Positions 58,371-64,000 of a DNA stretch of 64,000 bases are shown one piece after another. Numbering within the stretch: the first letter of the stretch is position 1; each line of letters opens with the position of its first letter. The position numbers and the translations under genes are program-made. Source of the stretch: Methanoregula sp. PtaB.Bin085 (GTDB lineage Archaea; Halobacteriota; Methanomicrobia; Methanomicrobiales; Methanospirillaceae); NCBI RefSeq assembly GCF_002067035.1, contig NZ_MVQB01000062.1:1-64000 (forward strand), given 5' to 3'. The notes under the pieces are model-generated. The model did no database searches, had not been told where the DNA came from, and saw only the letters and a program-made list of their open reading frames with translations.

Positions 58371-60686
58371 TTACGGTGAAACAGTCGGGGAAACGGCAGG
58401 ATCCGGTACTGCAGTGGCTGGGACCGGCTGACGACAGAGTTCTCCCAGAATGATGATGGTTGCCTCCTTGTCCAGCGGCTGGTTGTCATTCCCGCATTTC
58501 GGTGAGTAGATACAGGAAGGACAACCCTTCTCGCACGAGCAGTCCCGCACGAGTTCGTGGGCACTGGCAAGAAGACAGGGAAGGATGTCGTACGCCTTTT
58601 CGGCAAGCCCGATACCCCCCTCGTACGCATCGTAGACGAAAATCGCAGGTTCCCCGGTTTCACCAAACATCGGTGACGAGAGCCCCCCGATATCCCAGCG
58701 ATCGCACATCACGTGCAGGGGCATCAGCGCGATGATCGCATGTTCCGCACCATGAAGTCCCCCCGCAAGATCGAGGTCTCCTGCATCGACCTTCTGCCCG
58801 ATGCGTTCCGGCGGTACAAGCCAGAACGCTTTTGTCCTGAAGGTAGTCGGGGGGAGGGAGAGCGGTTCTATCCCGATGATCGTATCACCGCGCTTGAGCT
58901 TGAAGCCAGTGATTGTTTCGGTCACCTCAACTTCGCCGAACGCACACTTCACATCATTGAGAATGCGGTTCCCGGTTGTTTCGACGATCTTCAGGCTTAC
59001 CTCCTTGAGCGGCTGCGTGTAGTAATCGACATCGGTCTCGGAAACCCGTATTGTGTGGGTTTCCAGGTCCATTTCGTTCACGACATAGGTAACGCCCTGG
59101 TGGAGCATGATGGCTCCCTTGTGTGCCTCGCTGAACGCGTGTCCCCGGTCCATGGTCTCAAGAAGCTTCCCCTTATGCATGATCCGGAACGTCGGCCCGG
59201 GGATCCCGTCCAGCTGGACAGCCTCCGCAGCACGGCCCCGTCCGGAATAGACCCAGCCGCGCGCAGTTTTTCGTACCAGATCGTGCGTGGCGAGATCTGC
59301 AAGGTGTGAAGAGAGGGATTCCCCGAAAAAGAGGGAATCGGCTGAGTCGTTCACCGGGAGTTCCGCAGCAGCGCAGAGGAGGTGCCCGGAGACGATATAG
59401 GGATTGTGCGTATCGACAATGGCATGCTCATGGGACCGGGAAAAGAACCTGTCCGGGTGGTTCATGAAGTACTGGTCGAGCGGGTTTGCCATGGCAACGA
59501 GAATTGCAAGCGAATCGGTACCGTTCCTCCCGGCACGGCCGGCCTGCTGGCGTGCCGACATCATGGTCCCGGGGTAACCGGAAAGGATCACGGCATCCAG
59601 TGTCCCGACATCGATCCCAAGCTCCAGCGCGTTTGTAGACACGATCCCCTTCATCATCCCGTCTTTCAGCTGTCGTTCAAGACCCCGCCGTTCTTCCGGG
59701 AGGTATCCGGCCCGGTACGCGGAGATGGCATCGGCAAGACGACAGGATGAATGTCTGGCATCCTCGCGGGCCCAGAGCGTCACCAGCTCCGCCATCTTCC
59801 GGGACCCGGTAAAACAGAGCGTCTGCAGGTCTTCTTTGACACACGAGAGGAGGAGATCTTTTGTTTCCTGGTGCGCTGAACGGTCACCGATCCCGTCATA
59901 GAACGGATTATACAGGACGAAGGTTCTCCTGCCATGGGGAGATCCGTCCTGCTGCACGAGCTCGAATGACCGGCCGGTAAGGTTTCCGGCAAACTCGACC
60001 GGATTTGCAATCGTGGCAGTGGAAAGCACGAATTGAGGATGCGAACCGTAAAAGGCACACAAGCGCAGGAGCCTCCTGACAAGGAGTGCGATGTGGGACC
60101 CGAAGACCCCGCGGTAGCGGTGGGCTTCATCGATGACAATATACCGGAGGCCGGAGAAGAACGGACGCCATTTTGCATGCCATGACAGTACCTGGTGCAA
60201 TTCGTGGGGATTCGAGATGATGATCCGTGCATTCTCGCGGATGGCCGCCCGCTTCGACTGGGGGGTATCCCCATCATATATTGCCGGCCGTACACCAGTA
60301 GTGGTGAACCGGTCCATCTGTTCAAGTGTCGCGAGCTGGTCATTGGAAAGGGCTTTTGTCGGGTACAGGTACAGGGCCCGTGCAGCCGGATCCTGTTCCA
60401 GTTTTTCAAAGACGGGAAGGTTGAACGCCAGTGTCTTGCCGCTTGCAGTCGGTGTTGTGATGATCACGTTCCTGCCGTTCCGGAGATGGTTGATGGCATC
60501 ACACTGGTGAGTATACAACCGGATGTTTTTCTGTTTGAGATATGCCGCAAGCGAGGCGGACAGTGGTGTCCCGAGCTCCCCGTATCGCGCTTCGGTCGGA
60601 CCGGTGATGTCTGTAAAGACGACACGGTTCCGGTACACCGGATTGACAGAAAGAAGCCGGAGCAGGTCAGCGATCGCCACAGACAT
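58371..60686 (-). CDS. MrfA/YprA-like DEAH-box helicase with DUF1998
   Basis: 771 residues. Superfamily 2 helicase: motif I TPTASGKTLAF, Ia LYPTKALSNDQL, II VIDEAHRYRG, III LSTATIAN, and VI QQAGRAGRNG. C-terminal DUF1998 domain with four cysteines in CSCEKGCPSCIYSPKCGN, as in bacterial MrfA, which translocates 3'-5' and repairs mitomycin lesions. Overlaps the nuclease gene upstream by 20 nt, giving the same gene order as B. subtilis mrfAB. I infer a DNA-crosslink or adduct repair role. Confidence 0.85.
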   Translation of the reverse strand: MSVAIADLLRLLSVNPVYRNRVVFTDITGPTEARYGELGTPLSASLAAYLKQKNIRLYTHQCDAINHLRNGRNVIITTPTASGKTLAFNLPVFEKLEQDPAARALYLYPTKALSNDQLATLEQMDRFTTTGVRPAIYDGDTPQSKRAAIRENARIIISNPHELHQVLSWHAKWRPFFSGLRYIVIDEAHRYRGVFGSHIALLVRRLLRLCAFYGSHPQFVLSTATIANPVEFAGNLTGRSFELVQQDGSPHGRRTFVLYNPFYDGIGDRSAHQETKDLLLSCVKEDLQTLCFTGSRKMAELVTLWAREDARHSSCRLADAISAYRAGYLPEERRGLERQLKDGMMKGIVSTNALELGIDVGTLDAVILSGYPGTMMSARQQAGRAGRNGTDSLAILVAMANPLDQYFMNHPDRFFSRSHEHAIVDTHNPYIVSGHLLCAAAELPVNDSADSLFFGESLSSHLADLATHDLVRKTARGWVYSGRGRAAEAVQLDGIPGPTFRIMHKGKLLETMDRGHAFSEAHKGAIMLHQGVTYVVNEMDLETHTIRVSETDVDYYTQPLKEVSLKIVETTGNRILNDVKCAFGEVEVTETITGFKLKRGDTIIGIEPLSLPPTTFRTKAFWLVPPERIGQKVDAGDLDLAGGLHGAEHAIIALMPLHVMCDRWDIGGLSSPMFGETGEPAIFVYDAYEGGIGLAEKAYDILPCLLASAHELVRDCSCEKGCPSCIYSPKCGNDNQPLDKEATIIILGELCRQPVPATAVPDPAVSPTVSP

Positions 60687-61758
60687 CCCCCAGGAGCCGG
60701 AAGAAGAGCCGTGCTAGCGATGCCACATCCTGCCGGTTGTGTTCAACAATCGGCACCAGCGGCCCGCAGTTGCCGGATCGGAGATAGGTTTCGTAAAATT
60801 CCGGGACCATCTGCCCGGGTACATCATCATCACGGCTGATGCCGAGGATCTCCTTCTCGAGAGCGCAGAGGCGCAGCGAGGAGAGAGTATCCTTCCATTT
60901 TCTCCGGCTGAAATGGAGAACATCGAAATGGGGGATACCATTAATGGCTTCCATACCGTAGTAAGCCAGCCGGTCGGAGACATACGGGGCATCGAATGCC
61001 TTCCCGTTGAAGGTTACCAGTGCAGGATGGTCTGAAGAGAGGTATCCCAGGGTTGCCATCAGGGCGGCCGGTTCTTCAGAGATATCGCGCAGCAGGTACT
61101 GCCGGACGATCAGGCGGCCGTTTTCCAGGATACCGACACCGAACAGGATGATTGGGCGGGAGAAGAGCCCGAGCGTCTCGATATCGAGAAACACGTAATC
61201 GCCGGGTTCGTGAAGACCGGCAGTTCCGAGAACGAAGGGATGGGATTTCGAATGCCGCTTTCCGATCAGGTCCATGATATCCGCAGGTTTCCCCAGACCG
61301 ATACAGTCCGCGGCTCTTCTTGCAGGTGTCCGGTATCTGGGATGCTCCATCAGGTCATACAGCGTCTGGTACCCCCGCTGTTTCAGACGTTTTTCCGTGG
61401 ATTTCCCGATTCCGTGAACAAGCGTAAGATCTCCGGAGATAAGGGATCGGAACCGATCCTCATCGAAACACGGATTCTCCAGAGGTTCGCAACTTTCCAG
61501 CAGGTAGCAGGAACCCCCGTCATTCACAAGTTCCCTGCCACCGGAAAACACAGCTTCAAGGCTGCACCCGTCGTACTGGTTGATGAGTTCTCTGAGATAC
61601 TGCCGGGCCCTGTCGTATTCGGATGAACAGACGTAACTGTTCGAGAAACCTGCTGCAAATACATTCCCGTCACGGATAACCTCGTATTCCTGGAGGGTAT
61701 CCACGCGCTGCCGCCAGAGGGATCCAATCCTGGCTCCAGAGACCTCCATGACCGTCAT
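60667..61758 (-). CDS. MrfB/YprB-like RNase H-fold exonuclease
   Basis: 363 residues. The central part has DEDD exonuclease acids: FLDIETLGLFS (D, E), VTFNGKAFDAP (D) and VEHNRQDVASL (His/Asp). N-terminal 110-150 contains a helix-hairpin-helix (VHGIGKSTEKRLKQRGYQ), probably for DNA binding. Partner of the helicase gene that it overlaps, as in bacterial MrfB. MTVMEVSG start at 61758; ATG 61749 is possible. Confidence 0.83.
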   Translation of the reverse strand: MTVMEVSGARIGSLWRQRVDTLQEYEVIRDGNVFAAGFSNSYVCSSEYDRARQYLRELINQYDGCSLEAVFSGGRELVNDGGSCYLLESCEPLENPCFDEDRFRSLISGDLTLVHGIGKSTEKRLKQRGYQTLYDLMEHPRYRTPARRAADCIGLGKPADIMDLIGKRHSKSHPFVLGTAGLHEPGDYVFLDIETLGLFSRPIILFGVGILENGRLIVRQYLLRDISEEPAALMATLGYLSSDHPALVTFNGKAFDAPYVSDRLAYYGMEAINGIPHFDVLHFSRRKWKDTLSSLRLCALEKEILGISRDDDVPGQMVPEFYETYLRSGNCGPLVPIVEHNRQDVASLARLFFRLLGDVCGDR

Positions 61759-61915
61759 TGTCAGATAAACATGCCAGAAGAACGGGTTTAAACACCGGCC
61801 GTGCAGGGTGAAAGTAAAAAACCTGCAGGAGGATAATAGTTGGGAGATAACTCCAGTCCAGGGATGGTGTCATGCACGGAAGTTTCGGCAAGAATAAAAT
61901 ACGGAGATCGAACTC

Positions 61916-62695
61916 ATGAAAGAGGTTCGGGGATTCCTCATCGATCTTGACGGGGTTCTTTACACAGGAAACCAGCCGGTTGAAGGTGCTGGCGAGGCGA
62001 TCGCATTCCTCATAGATCATGGGTATGTTTTCCGGTGTGTGTCCAATTCCACCAGGAAATGCCGCCAGACCATTGCAGCCCGCCTCTCTTCAATGGGATT
62101 CGATATTCCGGCTGACCATATCTTCACACCTCCGCTTGCGGCAGTTGCCCATATGCGAAAGACCGGAAAAACCGGTTACCACCTTCTTGCAACCGGCGAT
62201 GTCGAGAAGGACTTTACCGGCATGAAGAAAAACGAACCCGGGATGATACCGGACTGGGTCGTCGTGGGAGATGCCGGCGACAATGTCACCTACGACAGCA
62301 TGAACACGGCTTTCCGTTTCCTGATGGACGGGGCGGAACTGCTCGCGCTGGAGAATGACCGGTACTGGATGGCTGCCGACGGGCTGTCCCTCTCAGCGGG
62401 CCCCGTTGTCAGGGCTCTCGAATATGCGAGCGGAAAAACCGCCCTTGTCATGGGAAAACCCTCTCAGGCGTTCTTCAGCCTTGCCCTTCAGGACATGAAC
62501 CTCCGTCCGGACGAGGCTGTTATGATCGGCGATGATATCCAGACAGATATCGGAGGGGCGTATCATGCGGGAATGAGAGGGATCCTGGTGAGAACAGGAA
62601 AGTACCGCCGCGATTCCGCTGAAGCGGCCCCGGTACAGCCCGCATTTACTATTGATTCAATTGCACATATCACTGAGGTTATACAGCACAATTAA
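61916..62695 (+). CDS. HAD-superfamily IIA phosphatase
   Basis: 259 residues. HAD motifs: DLDGVLYTG (catalytic Asp), VSNSTRKC, GKPSQAFF and MIGDDIQTDIGGA. The C2-type cap between residues about 70 and 190 makes it the NagD/phosphoglycolate-like subgroup IIA. Substrate unknown. A TATA-like AATAAAATAC (61891-61900) lies about 22 nt before the ATG, so the mRNA is leaderless. Divergent from the MrfB gene. Confidence 0.87.
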   Translation: MKEVRGFLIDLDGVLYTGNQPVEGAGEAIAFLIDHGYVFRCVSNSTRKCRQTIAARLSSMGFDIPADHIFTPPLAAVAHMRKTGKTGYHLLATGDVEKDFTGMKKNEPGMIPDWVVVGDAGDNVTYDSMNTAFRFLMDGAELLALENDRYWMAADGLSLSAGPVVRALEYASGKTALVMGKPSQAFFSLALQDMNLRPDEAVMIGDDIQTDIGGAYHAGMRGILVRTGKYRRDSAEAAPVQPAFTIDSIAHITEVIQHN

Positions 62696-62754
62696 CAGGG
62701 TCCGGCTTTCCGGTCTCCCGCTCATGCTGAAAATATTCCGGGAAATCGGGATCC

Positions 62755-63669
62755 CTACCGGGAATCCTCAATGACAATCAGCCCGGGGGCAGGATACTTC
62801 GGCGAACTTTCAACTCCCCCTGAGGAAGTTTCCAGCCTTTGAAGGGCAGTAGTACAATACTGGCGCGACACATCAATCCCGATGAACCGGCGCCCAAGCT
62901 TGTATGCCACAAGGGAACTCGTCCCGGCACCGTTGAAGGGATCCAGCACGATGTCGTTCCTGTACGAGAAGAGTTTCATCAGCCGACGGGGCAGCTCTTC
63001 GGGAAACATGGCGGGATGGTCATAATCCTTCATCCGGATTTCCGGAGGAAACGACCACTTCCCCAGCACCCACTCTTTGAATTCCTCGGCTGTGATATCG
63101 ATATCCTCGCGCCTGCCGCTTTTCTTGTGCGTTTCTTTCGCAAATACTTCGATGAATTCCCAAGTGTATTTGATATAGGGCATCGAGGGTGATTTCCAGC
63201 TGCCCCATGCCGTGTACTTTGCGTTGTAATTGTTCTTCTCCCAGAGGAACTCGGCTTTCCAGAGCAGCCCGAGATCGGCCAGCTGGTGGGATATTATGTG
63301 GTGCGTCGGGATATAATCCGAGAAGAGTGGCTGGACGTTGACCGCGATGCGGCCACCCGGCTTGAGGACCCGCACACATTCGCGCCACACGGCATGCAGG
63401 TTCCCGAAATACTCGTTCCATTCATGGGTATCGTCGTGGGGGTCCTGGGCATATGAATGGCCGAAGTTATAGGGGGGGGACGTGACGACCAGGTCGATGC
63501 TCTGATCCGGGATATGGTCAAGGACTTTCAGGGCATCGCCGCAGATAATTTTGTTGATGAACGGAGATAACGCGGGTGATTCCTCAGACCGGAAGGTGTG
63601 TTTTGCCTCTTTGGATCCCTTCCGGATCCTGGCCTTTCCTTCCTTGTCCCGGACCTTCTCCGGTTTCAT
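62755..63669 (-). CDS. Orphan DNA methyltransferase (SPPY), third in window
   Basis: 304 residues. Catalytic motif VVTSPPYNFGHSYAQD, motif I VLDPFNGAGTSSLVAY near the C-terminus (beta class). It has a basic 30-residue N-terminal extension (KVRDKEGKARIRKGSKEAKH) absent from the paralogue at 37165. The shared central region is YTAWGSWKSPSMPY plus DITAEEFKEWVLGKW. Expected N4-cytosine or N6-adenine methylation; site unknown. No restriction enzyme gene is near. It lies beside the repeat that runs off the window. Confidence 0.88.
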   Translation of the reverse strand: MKPEKVRDKEGKARIRKGSKEAKHTFRSEESPALSPFINKIICGDALKVLDHIPDQSIDLVVTSPPYNFGHSYAQDPHDDTHEWNEYFGNLHAVWRECVRVLKPGGRIAVNVQPLFSDYIPTHHIISHQLADLGLLWKAEFLWEKNNYNAKYTAWGSWKSPSMPYIKYTWEFIEVFAKETHKKSGRREDIDITAEEFKEWVLGKWSFPPEIRMKDYDHPAMFPEELPRRLMKLFSYRNDIVLDPFNGAGTSSLVAYKLGRRFIGIDVSRQYCTTALQRLETSSGGVESSPKYPAPGLIVIEDSR

Positions 63670-63800
63670 CGCGGTAATCCCGGGTACACATTACCGCACA
63701 GGAGTAAAAGGGTGCCTGTTCGTGCTGTCTGAACCAAATGCTGGTTTTGTGCGTTTTTATGTACTGACGACCAAGGATTCCCGTTGGAGATTAAAAAACC

Positions 63801-64000
63801 GGATCCCGATTTTCGTACGAAAATCGATCCGCGGTTTTGATCTCATAATCGATCCCTGGTTCTCATTTTGAAATCGATCCGCGATTGAAAAGCAGTTCTC
63901 AGATAAAAAGTACAGACGGAACGCAAAATCGGAACCCGATTTTCGTACGAAAATCGATCCTCGATTTTGAGATCAAAATCGATCCCCGGTTTTCATTTTA
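63801..64000. repeat. 70-bp repeat with 18-bp palindrome, at least two copies, runs off the window
   Basis: Copy 1 spans 63801-63870 and copy 2 63931-64000; they align without gaps with 61 of 70 identical positions and are offset by 130 bp. Each holds the perfect palindrome GATTTTCGTACGAAAATC (63808-63825 and 63938-63955) and several copies of AATCGATCC (63822, 63848, 63872, 63952, 63978). The second copy ends exactly at the window edge, so more may follow. No gene lies at 63670-64000. Confidence 0.7.

Noticed and set aside
63801-64000. CRISPR array
   Set aside because: Repeat unit of 70 bp, only two copies, spacer-like interval of about 60 bp with partial repeat content, and no cas genes.

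Overview
This window is a stretch of euryarchaeal methanogen chromosome, most likely from the order Methanomicrobiales (Methanoregula-like). The evidence is a complete F420-reducing hydrogenase operon (frhADGB), methanopterin and methanofuran genes (mptA, mfnE), SepRS for indirect Cys-tRNA formation, an aIF2-beta carrying a C-terminal TRAM domain, DUF3821/PEGA-type surface proteins, archaeal SRP RNA, box C/D and H/ACA RNP proteins, and TATA-box promoters with many leaderless starts. I see no rRNA, CRISPR array, transposase, integrase or prophage. Gene density is high and neighbouring genes often overlap by 1-4 nt.

Layout. 1-7.2 kb: start of a surface protein, thymidylate synthase, tRNA-Gln, DUF1614, fibrillarin and Nop5, a TctA-like permease, hemD-cbf5 and tRNA-Ser. 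7.2-11 kb: a poly-G/C repeat tract, an orphan adenine-type DNA methyltransferase, indolepyruvate:ferredoxin oxidoreductase (iorAB), tRNA-Ile. 11-20 kb: a methylthiotransferase, nadX-nadC, a HEAT protein, an OB-fold protein divergent from two small regulators with a palindromic operator, a secreted phospholipase-D-like protein, mfnE, a zinc ribbon with EF-1 beta, and malate dehydrogenase. 20-31 kb: SRP RNA, tRNA-Met and tRNA-Asn, two M24 peptidases (including map), an AAA ATPase, rpoL, aIF2-beta, ilvC, and mptA apparently lacking an ATG/GTG/TTG start. 31-35 kb: frhADGB behind a long leader containing repeats.

35-45 kb is the most accessory part: zinc-ribbon membrane protein, secreted protein, an overlapping gene pair encoding a cytosine-type DNA methyltransferase and a DEDDh-like exonuclease, an orphan HicB, an aminotransferase, a PEGA surface protein with a sensor-like protein, and two cyclophilins. 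45-57 kb is information processing: a Ras-like GTPase, EF-2, S7, S12, queDEC for archaeosine, a Nudix enzyme, a lipoprotein hydrolase, then prf1-argS-taw1-sepS as one tight run. 57-64 kb: a second poly-G/C tract, DUF2178 plus XRE regulator behind paired operators, an MrfA/MrfB-like helicase-exonuclease pair, a HAD phosphatase, a third orphan DNA methyltransferase, and a palindrome-centred repeat running off the right end.

Working together, the genes cover F420 reduction with H2, C1-carrier synthesis (methanopterin, methanofuran), translation and tRNA modification (wyosine, archaeosine, ms2t6A, pseudouridine) and DNA methylation or repair. The best candidates for something undescribed are the methyltransferase-exonuclease pair (37.2-38.7 kb), the two poly-G/C elements, the right-end repeat, and the frh leader repeats.
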